Under the pieces are notes generated by a model. The model was not told the DNA's origin. It did no database searches and worked only from the letters and a program-made list of their open reading frames with translations. This document shows positions 16,839 through 25,660 of a stretch of DNA of 64,000 nt, piece after piece. The translations under genes were made by a program, and so were the position numbers. The DNA comes from Streptomyces sp. NBC_00353 (lineage in GTDB: Bacteria; Actinomycetota; Actinomycetes; Streptomycetales; Streptomycetaceae). Position 1 is the stretch's first letter. Each line of letters starts with the position of its first letter. The stretch is taken from the NCBI RefSeq assembly GCF_036108815.1, contig NZ_CP107985.1, positions 7,313,501-7,377,500 of the forward strand, given 5' to 3'.

Positions 16839-18291
16839 CCCCAAGGGCTTCCTGACCACCGGGCGCGAGGCCGCCAAGACCCGCCCCGTGGGCGAGCGCG
16901 TCAAGGACTGGAACGAGGTCTACGTTCCGGGCTCGCTGCTCCCGATCATCAGCAAGCAGGCCGGCCGCTGCATGGACTGCGGCATCCCGTTCTGCCACAA
17001 CGGCTGTCCGCTGGGGAACCTCATCCCCGAGTGGAACGACTACGCCTACCGCGAGGACTGGACGGCCGCGTCCGAGCGCCTGCACGCGACGAACAACTTC
17101 CCGGAGTTCACCGGCCGCCTGTGCCCCGCTCCGTGCGAGTCGGCGTGTGTCCTCGGCATCAACCAGCCGGCCGTCACCATCAAGAACGTCGAAGTCTCGA
17201 TCATCGACAAGGCGTGGGACAGCGGCGACGTCACCCCGCAGCCGCCCGAGCGCCTGTCCGGCAAGACCGTCGCGGTCATCGGCTCGGGCCCGGCGGGTCT
17301 CGCCGCCGCCCAGCAGCTGACCCGGGCCGGTCACACGGTCGCCGTCTATGAGCGTGCGGACCGCATCGGAGGCCTTCTCCGGTACGGCATCCCCGAGTTC
17401 AAGATGGAGAAGTCGCACATCAACCGCCGCATCGAGCAGATGCGCGCGGAAGGAACCAAGTTCCGTACGGAGGTGGAGATCGGCAAGGACCTCGATGCCG
17501 CCAAGCTCCGTCGCCGGTACGACGCGGTCGTCATCGCCGCCGGTGCCACCGTCTCCCGCGACCTGCCCGTCCCGGGCCGTGAGCTGAACGGCGTGCACTT
17601 CGCGATGGAGTACCTGCCGCTCGCCAACAAGGTGCAGGAGGGCGACCTGACGGTCTCCCCGATCTCCGCCGAGGGCAAGCACGTCGTCGTCATCGGCGGC
17701 GGCGACACCGGCGCCGACTGCGTCGGTACCGCCCACCGGCAGGGCGCGGCCTCCGTCACCCAGCTGGAGATCATGCCGAAGCCGGGCGAGGAGCGGAACA
17801 CCAACCAGCCCTGGCCGACCTTCCCGATGCTGTACAAGGTCACCTCGGCGCACGAGGAGGGCGGCGAGCGGGTCTACTCCGTCTCCACCACCCACTTCGA
17901 GGGCGACGAGGACGGCAACGTCCAGGCGCTGCACCTCGTCGAGGTGGAGTTCAAGGACGGCAAGCTGGAGCAGAAGCCCGGCACCGAGCGGCGGATCCCG
18001 GCGCAGCTGGTCACGCTCGCCATGGGCTTCACCGGTACCGACCAGTCCAACGGCCTCGTCCAGCAGTTCGGTGTGGAGCTCGACGAGCGCGGCAATGTCG
18101 CGCGCGACGCGGACTACGCCACCAACGTCGAAGGTGTCTTCGTCGCCGGTGACGCGGGCCGCGGCCAGTCCCTCATCGTGTGGGCCATCGCCGAGGGCCG
18201 CTCCGCGGCGCGCGGTGTGGACCGCTTCCTGACCGGGGCCAGCGCACTGCCGGCCCCGATCCGCCCGACGGACCGTTCCCTGACGGTCTGA
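16831..18291 (+). CDS. gltD: Glutamate synthase small subunit
   Basis: The 486-residue beta subunit oxidises NADPH and passes electrons through FAD and iron-sulfur clusters to GltB. Two N-terminal Cys clusters for 4Fe-4S centres are visible: CMDCGIPFCHNGCPLGN (about residues 47-63) and LCPAPCESACVLGI (about 95-108). An FAD-binding GSGPAGLAAAQQL and an NADPH-binding VIGGGDTGADCVGTA follow, and the C-terminal FVAGDAGRGQSLIVWAI completes the FAD site. The ATG at 16831 overlaps the gltB stop by eight bases. A hairpin at 18346-18387 follows the stop. Confidence 0.97.
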   Translation: MADPKGFLTTGREAAKTRPVGERVKDWNEVYVPGSLLPIISKQAGRCMDCGIPFCHNGCPLGNLIPEWNDYAYREDWTAASERLHATNNFPEFTGRLCPAPCESACVLGINQPAVTIKNVEVSIIDKAWDSGDVTPQPPERLSGKTVAVIGSGPAGLAAAQQLTRAGHTVAVYERADRIGGLLRYGIPEFKMEKSHINRRIEQMRAEGTKFRTEVEIGKDLDAAKLRRRYDAVVIAAGATVSRDLPVPGRELNGVHFAMEYLPLANKVQEGDLTVSPISAEGKHVVVIGGGDTGADCVGTAHRQGAASVTQLEIMPKPGEERNTNQPWPTFPMLYKVTSAHEEGGERVYSVSTTHFEGDEDGNVQALHLVEVEFKDGKLEQKPGTERRIPAQLVTLAMGFTGTDQSNGLVQQFGVELDERGNVARDADYATNVEGVFVAGDAGRGQSLIVWAIAEGRSAARGVDRFLTGASALPAPIRPTDRSLTV

Positions 18292-18345
18292 GCACCAGCA
18301 GTACCAACAACAGACGTCCCGTACAACGGCGTACGGAACTGAACG

Positions 18346-18387
18346 CGGCGCCTGCCCGTCCCCGACCGGACGATTCGGCAGGCGCCG
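18346..18387. terminator. Hairpin terminator after gltD
   Basis: A perfect 11-bp GC stem (18346-18356 with 18377-18387) closes a 20-base loop between convergent gltD and the rhomboid gene. Placement supports a shared terminator. Confidence 0.65.
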
Positions 18388-18428
18388 TGGCGCGTCCGGG
18401 GACGCCCCGTACCGGCGGGCCGGACGGC

Positions 18429-19364
18429 TCAGGCCACTGCCCCACCGGTCAGCTGTGATGTCTTCAGCGCCACCAGGGCGACCAGCAGCACGAACAGCAC
18501 AGCGCACCCGGCGATCTGCACGGCGGTACGGCGCTTCGCCGGCGCGTAGGCGAGCACGGCCATGACGATGCCGCCCGTGAGAAGGCCGCCCAGATGCCCC
18601 TGCCACGAGGTGAACCGTGCGGAGATCAGCATCCAGATCAGGAACCCGGCCAGGAACCGGTTGACTGCCTGCATGTCCCGTCCGAGCCGCCGGTTGATGA
18701 CGTAGAAGGCCGCCGCGAGGCCGAAGATCGCCCCTGATGCGCCCACCGCGGTGTCGCCCGGCGCGATCAGATACACCAGCACCGAACCGCCCAGCGCGGA
18801 CAGCAGATACAGCGCGAGAAAGCGCCCCCGGCCGAGCTGCTCCTCGACGACCCGGCCCAGATTCCACAGCCCGTACATGTTGAAGAGGATGTGCAGCACC
18901 CCGAAGGGCAGGGAACCGAACGACGACTCGCCCGGCGGAAGATGCAGGAAGGCCCCGGTCAGCAGCCGGTACCACTCGCCGTCCACCACACCGACCGCGT
19001 CGAACCCGGGGATGTCGCCGCTCTCGTACACGTACTGACTGCCGTCGGAACCGTTCAGACCCGCGCCGAGCATCCCGAACCGGTCGACGATGTCCGGACG
19101 GATCAGCTCGCCCAGATACGCCAGTATGTTCAGGCCCATCAGTACGTACGTCACGACGGGCACCGCCGTCCTCGACACCGCGCCGCCGAAGACCGTGCGC
19201 GCCTGCCGGACCGAGCGCTGTCCCTCCTTCACACACTCCACGCAGTGGTGGCCGACAGCGGCTTCCCGCATGCAGTCGGGGCAGATGTAGCGGTCGCAGC
19301 GGGTACAGCGCACATACGTCTCGTACGACGGATGGCGGTAGCACGTGGTGACGGCGGCCTCCAT
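18429..19364 (-). CDS. Rhomboid-family intramembrane serine protease
   Basis: About 311 residues from the ATG at 19364, chosen because AAGGAG lies six bases upstream; a GTG at 19379 is also in frame. The first 55 residues form a Cys/His zinc-binding module (CYRHP, CTRCDRYICPDC, HHCVEC) of the B-box-like type often found in actinobacterial rhomboids. The rhomboid core follows with several membrane segments, the catalytic Ser in VGASGAIFGLAAAF and the catalytic His in SWQGHLGGLLTGG. It should cleave membrane proteins within the bilayer. Natural substrates are unknown. It is transcribed convergently with gltBD and divergently from the VWA gene. Confidence 0.92.
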   Translation of the reverse strand: MEAAVTTCYRHPSYETYVRCTRCDRYICPDCMREAAVGHHCVECVKEGQRSVRQARTVFGGAVSRTAVPVVTYVLMGLNILAYLGELIRPDIVDRFGMLGAGLNGSDGSQYVYESGDIPGFDAVGVVDGEWYRLLTGAFLHLPPGESSFGSLPFGVLHILFNMYGLWNLGRVVEEQLGRGRFLALYLLSALGGSVLVYLIAPGDTAVGASGAIFGLAAAFYVINRRLGRDMQAVNRFLAGFLIWMLISARFTSWQGHLGGLLTGGIVMAVLAYAPAKRRTAVQIAGCAVLFVLLVALVALKTSQLTGGAVA

Positions 19365-19523
19365 GGCCGGCTCCTTCACTGGTGGGCGGTCACGAGGGCC
19401 GGTGGGGCGGCGGCGATCAAGATAGCGAACACCGCGAAGGGCGCCGCAGCCGGGTACGAGCGGATCAGGGCAGGCCGGTCACGGCGTAACCTCGTAACTC
19501 CCGTACCAGGAACGGAGTCCCGT

Positions 19524-20243
19524 ATGGCAGCCATCAGCCTGCGCAAGGTCGAGGAGACGGCGCCCGCGCTGGTCAGCCTCTACAAGAGCGCGGGGGTCTC
19601 GCTGCAGAGGCACGGGCTGAGCGGTGAGCGTGCGGCGGTCTACCTCGTCCTCGACTACTCCGGCTCCATGAAGGAGTACTACAAGGACGGCAGCGTCCAG
19701 GCGCTCGCCGACCGGGTGCTCGGTCTGTCGGCCCACTTCGACGACGACGGCCGCGTGCCCGTCGTCCTCTTCTCCACGGACATCGACGCGGTCACCGAGA
19801 TAGCCCTGGACAACCACCGCGGGCGCGTCGACGAGATCGTCGCGGGCCTCGGGCACATGGGGAAGACGAGCTACCACCTGGCCATGGACGCGGTCATCGA
19901 CCATTACATCGACAGTGGCTCGACCGCGCCCGCACTCGTCGTCTTCCAGACCGACGGCGGTCCGATCAACAAGTTGGCGGCCGAGCGCTATCTCTGCAAG
20001 GCGGCGAAGCTGCCGATGTTCTGGCAGTTCATCGGCTTCGGCAACAAGCGCAGTTCGCAGTTCAACTTCCTGCACAAGCTCGACGAACTGGCCGTTCCCG
20101 CACAGCGTCCCGTCGACAACGCAGGCTTCTTCCACGCCGGACTCGACCCGCGGCAGGTCCCGGACGCCGATCTGTACGACCGGCTCGTCGCCGAATTCCC
20201 GCACTGGCTGGCCGCGGCCCGAGCACAGAGGATCGTCAAGTGA
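19524..20243 (+). CDS. VWA-domain protein (TerY-like)
   Basis: The 239-residue product is essentially one von Willebrand factor A domain. The MIDAS metal site is visible as LVLDYSGSMKEYYKDG (DxSxS type), with the Thr in GHMGKTSYHLAMDAV and the Asp in VVFQTDGG. Such cytoplasmic VWA proteins are found with Ter-type stress systems and other multiprotein assemblies and probably bind partners through Mg. ATG at 19524 has GGAG seven bases upstream. The stop overlaps the HutD-like gene by four bases (GTGA), so the two are co-expressed. No Ter genes are in the window, so the partner is unknown. Confidence 0.85.
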   Translation: MAAISLRKVEETAPALVSLYKSAGVSLQRHGLSGERAAVYLVLDYSGSMKEYYKDGSVQALADRVLGLSAHFDDDGRVPVVLFSTDIDAVTEIALDNHRGRVDEIVAGLGHMGKTSYHLAMDAVIDHYIDSGSTAPALVVFQTDGGPINKLAAERYLCKAAKLPMFWQFIGFGNKRSSQFNFLHKLDELAVPAQRPVDNAGFFHAGLDPRQVPDADLYDRLVAEFPHWLAAARAQRIVK

Positions 20244-20803
20244 CGCTACGAGTACTGAGGGCGGCCGACCGCACGGCCGTGCCCTGGAAGAACGGCGGGG
20301 GAGTCACCCGGGAGATCGCCGCGTCCCCCGAGGGCGCACCGCTGGACGACTTCGACTGGCGGGTCAGTCTCGCCGATGTGTCCGCGGACGGGGCGTTCTC
20401 CTCGTTCCCGGGCGTCGACCGCACGCTGACCGTGGTCGAGGGCGCCGGGATGGATCTGATGGTGGGCGGCGAACACCACATCGTCGACGAGCAGTACTGG
20501 CCGCACGACTTCCCCGGAGACCTGGAGACGGACGGCCGGCTGCTCGGCGGCCCGGTCGTGAACCTCAATGTGATGTACCGCAGGGAACGTACGACGGCGG
20601 AGGTCGCGGTCGTACGCGGCACCCTCCGGCTGCTGGCGCCGCAGAGCGGTACGGTCCTGGCCGTCGCGCTGGAGGACGGTGCGGTGCTCGACGGCCACGA
20701 CATCGAACTCGACTGCTACGACGCGGTGGTGGCCGACAGTGCGTCGCCCGGAGTGCTACGGACCCAGGGCTGGGCGCTCCTGGTCACGCTGTCCGTCAGG
20801 TAG
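20240..20803 (+). CDS. HutD/Ves-family cupin-like protein
   Basis: The 187-residue protein matches the HutD/Ves family, a bicupin fold linked in some bacteria to histidine utilisation and in E. coli to a cold-related Ves protein. Motifs seen are VPWKNGGGVTREIAASP at the N-terminus, FDWRVSLADVSADGAFSSFP, and VVEGAGMDL. No hut genes are near, so a histidine role is not supported by context. It starts at a GTG that overlaps the VWA stop (GTGA) and is convergent with the next gene only six bases away. Biochemical activity of the family is not settled. Confidence 0.85.
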   Translation: MTLRVLRAADRTAVPWKNGGGVTREIAASPEGAPLDDFDWRVSLADVSADGAFSSFPGVDRTLTVVEGAGMDLMVGGEHHIVDEQYWPHDFPGDLETDGRLLGGPVVNLNVMYRRERTTAEVAVVRGTLRLLAPQSGTVLAVALEDGAVLDGHDIELDCYDAVVADSASPGVLRTQGWALLVTLSVR

Positions 20804-20809
20804 CTGCGG

Positions 20810-21097
20810 TCACGCGCCGGGAACCCGGTAGCGGTGCGCCTTCGACATCTTCGGCGGTCCGGACGTCATGGGCAGGCCCAGCTTCTCGGCGACCGGCAGC
20901 ATCACGCTGCCGAACTTCTCCGCGGCCTCCGGGGACTCCCACAGGTCGAAGAGCTCCACGCCCGAATCGGTCACTGTGCAGACCTGCGACAGGCAGCCGG
21001 CGAAGGGGTCTCCGGGCAGTGCCTGAAGTTCCCTCTGGAGAGCGTCGTACTGGTCGGCCGTGACGCCCGACAGAGTGGCATGCACCAAGACCGCCAT
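20810..21097 (-). CDS. Small conserved protein, possible ABM/EthD-like fold
   Basis: About 95 residues from the ATG at 21097, preceded by GAGGTG seven bases upstream; a TTG at 21103 is too close to that SD. The sequence (MAVLVHATLSGVTADQYDAL at the start, then ELFDLWESPEAAEKFGSVML) resembles small dimeric alpha+beta-barrel proteins such as antibiotic-biosynthesis monooxygenase-like or Dabb families. It has no clear catalytic motif and no signal peptide. It is convergent with the HutD-like gene and divergent from the PPOX gene. I do not recognise a specific function. Confidence 0.65.
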   Translation of the reverse strand: MAVLVHATLSGVTADQYDALQRELQALPGDPFAGCLSQVCTVTDSGVELFDLWESPEAAEKFGSVMLPVAEKLGLPMTSGPPKMSKAHRYRVPGA

Positions 21098-21259
21098 CGT
21101 CAATCACCTCGGGTTCACGGGATCAGTCCCTCCCCGCCGCCACGCTGACGGCCAGGTGCCTCGTACAGCAGAACACGATCGACCCAGGACGGCATCCGAT
21201 CGGGTGGCCGCCCGGAAAACCGGACAGAAGATGTCGGGTTTCAAGGGTTCGATGGAGTC

Positions 21260-21763
21260 ATGACATCGACTTCCTGGGCAGCGTTCCAGTCGGCGGAGCC
21301 GGACTTCGCCGAGACCGTTCAGGCCCGCTTCGGGCTGTACAAGCACCACGTCCTGGCCACCCTTCGCAAGGACGGCTCGCCGCGTGTGACCGGACTGGAG
21401 GTGGACTTCCGCTTCGGTGAGCTGTGGCTCGGCATGATGCCGAACTCGCGCAAGGCACTGGACCTGCGGCGTGATCCCCGGTTCGCGGTGCAGGCCAACC
21501 CGGGACCGGACGACACGATGGCCGACGCCGACGTCCGGATCTCCGGCCGCGCGGTGGAGGAGACCGACCCCGACGTCCTGGCCCGCTTCGTCGAGGAGGC
21601 AAAGCCACCGGAGCCGTTCCACCTGTTCCGCACGGAACTGACGGAGGTGGTCCGCACGGGGTTGAAGGGCGAGGAACTGATCGTCCAGACCTGGCGCCCA
21701 GGCACCCCGCTGCGCACGTTCCACCGCGGAAATGACGACAGCACCCCGCGCGAGGCAATCTGA
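21260..21763 (+). CDS. Pyridoxamine 5'-phosphate oxidase-family (FMN/F420-type) protein
   Basis: The 167-residue protein has a PPOX-type split-barrel pattern: LATLRKDGSPRVTGLEVDFR near residues 33-52, then ELWLGMMPNSRKALDLRRDP, a common flavin or F420-phosphate binding segment. Proteins of this group bind FMN, F420 or haem and reduce small molecules. It is too divergent from true PdxH for a vitamin B6 role to be likely. ATG at 21260 is used. The gene stands alone between divergent and convergent neighbours. A GC-rich stretch (21771-21799) follows, with short inverted repeats that might terminate transcription. Confidence 0.82.
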   Translation: MTSTSWAAFQSAEPDFAETVQARFGLYKHHVLATLRKDGSPRVTGLEVDFRFGELWLGMMPNSRKALDLRRDPRFAVQANPGPDDTMADADVRISGRAVEETDPDVLARFVEEAKPPEPFHLFRTELTEVVRTGLKGEELIVQTWRPGTPLRTFHRGNDDSTPREAI

Positions 21764-21876
21764 GGCGACCGGGCCGGGCCGGGCCGCCGGCCCGGGCCAC
21801 GTCAAGTCCGGCAGGCGGGAGAATCAAGGCCGTCGAGAGGGTCCCATGCCTTCGGACTTCGGACCATGGCGGGACA

Positions 21877-22884
21877 TCAAGGGCAGAGCGGCCACCGGGC
21901 GCCCCCGGTCACCAGCCGTCCCCGGCAATCCCCCCGCACCCCCCAGGCATCCCGCAACGGCCCCGCCTTCCGTATCCACACCGACAGATCCAGCTCCTCC
22001 GTATACCCCACCGCCCCATGCAGCTGCAGCGCCGCCCGCGCCGCCGCGTACGCCGCTTCGCCCGCCACGACCTTCGCCGCCGCCACATCGGCTCCCGCGC
22101 GCGGCGCCCCTTCGGCGAGCGCCGCCGCAGCCCCGTACAGCAGCGGGCGGGCGAACTCCAGGCCGATCAGCGTGTCCGCCAGCCGATGCTTGACCGCCTG
22201 GAACGATCCGACCGCCACCCCGAACTGGGTGCGCTGCTTCACGTACGCGACCGTGGCCCGCAACAGCGCCTCGCCCGTCCCGAGCGCCTGCGCCGCCGTG
22301 GCGAACGCCGCCCAGTCCGCCGCCGCACCGGCCGCCTCCACCACCCGCGGTCCCGAGGCGAGCACCTGCCCGCCGGGCTCGACCCGGAACAGCCGCCGCG
22401 CCGGATCGGACGAAGCGCGGAGCGGGCCGTGTCCGGACGCGAGCCGCAGCTCGTCCCCGGACACCGCGAAGACCGCGTCCACGGCGTCCGCGTCCAGCGC
22501 GAACGCCCCGTCGTCGAGCAGGAGCGTCGCCGACACCGCCCCCGACGCCATCCGGGGCAGCCACTCCTTCGCCACCGGACCGCCCACCCCGCTCAGCAGT
22601 ACCCCCGCCGCCACCGTCTCCACCACCGGCCCCGGCACCGCGTGCCGCCCCAGCTCCAGGAAGGCCACCGCGAGTTCCACCGGAAGCGGTCCGACACCCT
22701 CGTACGCCTCCGGTATCGCGAGCGCGAACACCCCCGCCTCCGCGAGCCGCGCCCACAGGGCCCGCCCCGGTCGGTGGTCCCCGGCGCCCCACGCCCGGAC
22801 GGCCGCCGGCGTCTTCGCGGCCGACAGCATCGCGTCCAGCGAGCGGGCGAAATCCCGCTGCTCGTCGTCGAGGAGGAATCGCAT
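21877..22884 (-). CDS. fadE32: Acyl-CoA dehydrogenase, FadE32-like subunit
   Basis: The product is about 335 residues from the ATG at 22884, which shares one base with the upstream stop (TGATG). It resembles mycobacterial FadE32: MRFLLDDEQRDFARSLDAML at the N-terminus, GRHAVPGPVVE in the middle, QRTQFGVAVGSFQAVKHRLA and LQLHGAVGYTEELDLSVW near the end. It lacks the usual catalytic Glu context, as expected for the partner subunit of a heteromeric FadE31/FadE32 enzyme. The family acts late in breakdown of steroid rings C and D. The C-terminal 20 residues or so extend past the usual end with a basic, Trp/Pro-containing tail. The symbol is by similarity from memory. Confidence 0.8.
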   Translation of the reverse strand: MRFLLDDEQRDFARSLDAMLSAAKTPAAVRAWGAGDHRPGRALWARLAEAGVFALAIPEAYEGVGPLPVELAVAFLELGRHAVPGPVVETVAAGVLLSGVGGPVAKEWLPRMASGAVSATLLLDDGAFALDADAVDAVFAVSGDELRLASGHGPLRASSDPARRLFRVEPGGQVLASGPRVVEAAGAAADWAAFATAAQALGTGEALLRATVAYVKQRTQFGVAVGSFQAVKHRLADTLIGLEFARPLLYGAAAALAEGAPRAGADVAAAKVVAGEAAYAAARAALQLHGAVGYTEELDLSVWIRKAGPLRDAWGVRGDCRGRLVTGGARWPLCP

Positions 22885-24065
22885 CAGCGCCGTCCCTTCG
22901 GCAGGCCGAGCAGCCGCTCGGCGATGATGTCCCGCTGGATCTCGTTCGTGCCGGCGTAGATCGGGCCCGCGAGGGAGAAGACGTATCCCTGCGCCCACTC
23001 GCCCTCCGCGAGTTCGCCGTCCGGGCCGAGCAGATCGAGTGCCGTCTCGTGCAGCGCGATGTCGTACTCCGACCAGAACACCTTGTTCAGACTCGACTCG
23101 GCGCCGGTGCCCCCCGCTTTCGGCGCCGTTCGAGCGGGCGGACCCCCTTCGCCCGCCGCGAAGCGCGACGCATGGGCGTACGTGAACAGCTGGTACGCGC
23201 GCGCCCCGATCACCGCGTCCGCGACCCGGTCCCGCATCGCCGTGTCCGACGGGTCGCCGTGGGTACGCCACAGCTCGGCCAGCCGGTCCGCGGTGGCCAG
23301 GAAGCGCCCGGGGGAGCGCAGCGTCAGCCCGCGCTCGTCGCCCGTGGCCGACATGGCGATACGCCAGCCCTGGCCCGGCTCGCCGATGATGTCCTCGTCC
23401 GGTACGAACACCTCGTCCAGGAAGAGTTCGGCGAAGGCCGGCTTGCCGTCGAGCCGTCCGATCGGCCGGACCGAGACCCCCGGAGCCGACAGGTCGAACA
23501 TCAGATACGTCAGCCCGTGGTGCGGCTTCGCGGCCTCGGGGTCCGTACGGAAGATCCCGAACGCCCGGTCCGCGAACGCGGCCCGTGACGACCAGGTCTT
23601 CTGCCCCGACAGCAGCCAGCCGCCGTCCGTGCGCACCGCGCGCGACCGCAGCGACGCCAGGTCCGAGCCCGACTCCGGCTCGGACCAGGCCTGCGCCCAG
23701 ATCACCTCGCCACTGGCCATCGGCGGCAGGACCCGGGCCCGCTGCTCGTCCGTCGCGTGGTCGAAGAGAGTCGGGGCGAGCAGGTTGATGCCGTTCTGCG
23801 AGACCCGGCCGGGGCCGCCCGCCGCGTAGTACTCCTCCTCGAAGATCAGCCACTTGAAGATGTCGGCGCCCCGGCCGCCGTAGGCGGACGGCCAGGAGAC
23901 GACCGACCAGCGGTCCGCGTACAGCCGCGCCTCCCACTCCCGGTGCGCGGCGAAACCCTCCGCGGTCTCCAGGGAGGGCAGCGGTTCGGCGGGCACATGG
24001 GCCCGGAGCCACTGCCGGGCCTCGGCCCGGAACGCGTCCTGATCGGGGGTGAAGGTCAGATCCAT
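22884..24065 (-). CDS. fadE31: Acyl-CoA dehydrogenase, FadE31-like subunit
   Basis: The 393-residue protein is closely like mycobacterial FadE31: MDLTFTPDQDAFRAEARQWL at the start, SWPSAYGGRGADIFKWLIFE, the flavin-binding QAWSEPESGSDLASLRSRAV, and a C-terminal IYAGTNEIQRDIIAERLLGL. It should oxidise a CoA-thioester derived from the last steroid rings, with FAD, together with the FadE32-like partner encoded next. The ATG at 24065 was chosen over upstream in-frame codons because those fall in the operator region. A KstR2-type site lies 44 bp upstream, between this gene and the divergent ipdF-like gene. An insertion near residue 300 (Gly/Ala/Pro-rich) is longer than in the mycobacterial protein as I recall it. 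Confidence 0.85.
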   Translation of the reverse strand: MDLTFTPDQDAFRAEARQWLRAHVPAEPLPSLETAEGFAAHREWEARLYADRWSVVSWPSAYGGRGADIFKWLIFEEEYYAAGGPGRVSQNGINLLAPTLFDHATDEQRARVLPPMASGEVIWAQAWSEPESGSDLASLRSRAVRTDGGWLLSGQKTWSSRAAFADRAFGIFRTDPEAAKPHHGLTYLMFDLSAPGVSVRPIGRLDGKPAFAELFLDEVFVPDEDIIGEPGQGWRIAMSATGDERGLTLRSPGRFLATADRLAELWRTHGDPSDTAMRDRVADAVIGARAYQLFTYAHASRFAAGEGGPPARTAPKAGGTGAESSLNKVFWSEYDIALHETALDLLGPDGELAEGEWAQGYVFSLAGPIYAGTNEIQRDIIAERLLGLPKGRR

Positions 24066-24108
24066 CGGACGCCCGCCCTCTCTGTCGTCATCGGGCCCAT
24101 TCTTCCCT

Positions 24109-24122
24109 AACAAGTGTTTGGT
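24109..24122. promoter_or_regulatory. KstR2-type operator, site 1
   Basis: AACAAGTGTTTGGT matches the reported KstR2 consensus AnCAAGnnCTTGnT at all but one defined base. The wider dyad runs 24106-24125 (CCTA...TAGG). It sits between the divergent fadE31-like and ipdF-like genes and could repress both. Confidence 0.75.
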
Positions 24123-24179
24123 AGGTTAACGTACGGGCACGAGGCCGTCGAGGAGCCGGGAACCCGAGGAGGCAGGGGC

Positions 24180-24962
24180 GTGAGCGCACCGCAGTACATA
24201 CCGGGACACCAGCTGCTGACCGGCCGCACCGCCGTCATCACTGCGGCGGCCGGCGCCGGGATCGGCGGCGCCACCGCCCGCAAATTCCTGGAGGAAGGCG
24301 CCCGCATCGTCATCGGTGACGCCCACGCCCGCCGGCTCAAGGAGACCGAGCAGGCGCTCGCCGAGGAGTTCGGCGCCGCGAACGTCACCTCACTGCCCTG
24401 CGACGTCACCGACGAGACCCAGGTCCAGGCCCTCTTCGCACACGCCGAACAGGCCCACGGCAGCCTCGACATCGTCGTCAACAACGCCGGACTCGGCGGT
24501 ACCGCCGAGCTCACCGAGATGACCGACGCACAGTGGTCCAAGGTCCTCGACGTCACCCTGAACGGCACCTTCCGCTGCACCCGCGCCGCCCTGCGCTCCC
24601 TCAGGTCCGCGGGCCGCGGCGGTGTCGTCGTCAACAACGCCTCGGTCGTCGGCTGGCGCGCCCAGACCGGCCAGGCCCACTACGCGGCCGCGAAGGCGGG
24701 CGTCATGGCACTCACCCGGTGCGCCGCCGTCGAGGCCGCCGCATACGGCGTACGGGTCAACGCCGTCGCCCCCAGCCTCGCCATGCACCCGCACCTGGTG
24801 AAGGTCACCTCCGCCGAACTCCTCGACGAACTGACCGGCAAGGAGGCCTTCGGCCGGTATGCCGAACCGTGGGAGATCGCCAACGTCATCGTCTTCCTGG
24901 CCAGCGGCTACTCCTCGTACATGACGGGCGAAGTGGTCCCCGTCAGCAGCCAACGTGCCTGA
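24180..24962 (+). CDS. ipdF: IpdF-like short-chain dehydrogenase
   Basis: About 260 residues from the GTG at 24180, which has GAGGAGG seven bases upstream. It is a classical SDR: NAD-binding ITAAAGAGIGGATARKFLEE, VNNAGLGG, and the active-site Ser-Tyr-Lys in NNASVVGWRAQTGQAHYAAA followed by KAGVMALTR. The overall sequence, including GHQLLTGRTAVITAAAGAGI and SSYMTGEVVPVSSQ, is close to mycobacterial IpdF (Rv3559c type), which acts in HIP metabolism. It faces the fadE31/32 pair across a KstR2-type operator and is followed by kstR2- and fadA6-like genes. The symbol is by remembered similarity. Confidence 0.82.
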   Translation: MSAPQYIPGHQLLTGRTAVITAAAGAGIGGATARKFLEEGARIVIGDAHARRLKETEQALAEEFGAANVTSLPCDVTDETQVQALFAHAEQAHGSLDIVVNNAGLGGTAELTEMTDAQWSKVLDVTLNGTFRCTRAALRSLRSAGRGGVVVNNASVVGWRAQTGQAHYAAAKAGVMALTRCAAVEAAAYGVRVNAVAPSLAMHPHLVKVTSAELLDELTGKEAFGRYAEPWEIANVIVFLASGYSSYMTGEVVPVSSQRA

Positions 24963-25017
24963 CCGGACGCCCGCCGGTGCGTCCGCAGGGGGCAGCGCAC
25001 GGGCGGAGAATGGGCGG

Positions 25018-25629
25018 GTGCCTACCAAGAAGAAGCCCCAGGTGATCCCTTCGCCCGAGCGGCGCCGGGAACTGCTCGACACCGCCGCCGAGGTCTTCGC
25101 CGCGCAGGGATACAACGCCACCACCGTCCGCAGGATCGCGGACGAGGCGGGCATGCTCGCGGGCAGCCTCTACTACCACTTCGATTCCAAGGAATCGATG
25201 ATCGACGAGATCCTCTCGACCTTCCTCACCGAACTCTGGGAGGGGTACGACGCGGTGCTCGCCGCCGGCCTCGGCCCCCGCGAGACGATCGAGGCCCTCG
25301 TCACCGAGTCCTTCCGGGAGATCGACCGGCACCGCGCAGCCGTCGCCATCTACCAGAAGGAGTCCAGACACCTCGCCACCCAGCCGCGCTTCGCCTATCT
25401 CGTCGACTCCCAGCAGAAGTTCGAGAAGGCCTGGCTCGGCACGCTGGAACGCGGCGTCGCCGCCGAGGTCTTCCGCGCCGACCTCGACATCCGGCTCACG
25501 TACCGGTTCGTCCGCGACACCGTCTGGGTCGCGGCCTCCTGGTACCGGCCGGGCGGACAGCACAGTCCCGAGGAGATCGCCCGCCAGTACCTCTCGATGG
25601 TCCTGGACGGCATCGCCCTCGACACCTGA
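25018..25629 (+). CDS. kstR2: KstR2-like TetR-family repressor
   Basis: About 203 residues from the GTG at 25018, with GGAG nine bases upstream; a GTG at 24955 would overlap ipdF. The N-terminal helix-turn-helix is typical TetR (NATTVRRIADEAGMLAGSLY then YHFDSKESM). The ligand domain carries AIYQKESRHLATQPRFAYL and DIRLTYRFVRDTVWVAASWY RPGG-type features that strongly resemble mycobacterial KstR2. KstR2 represses genes for steroid C/D-ring breakdown and is released by HIP-CoA. Two matching operators in the window (24109-24122 and 32641-32654) cover both divergons, which supports the call. Confidence 0.85.
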   Translation: MPTKKKPQVIPSPERRRELLDTAAEVFAAQGYNATTVRRIADEAGMLAGSLYYHFDSKESMIDEILSTFLTELWEGYDAVLAAGLGPRETIEALVTESFREIDRHRAAVAIYQKESRHLATQPRFAYLVDSQQKFEKAWLGTLERGVAAEVFRADLDIRLTYRFVRDTVWVAASWYRPGGQHSPEEIARQYLSMVLDGIALDT

Positions 25630-25660
25630 CCCCACCCGAGCTCACCGAGGAGCAGCAGCC

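Noticed and set aside
16726..19344. 872-codon minus-strand open frame opposite gltD and the rhomboid gene
   Set aside because: Crosses two well-supported genes in a different frame and has no family motif.
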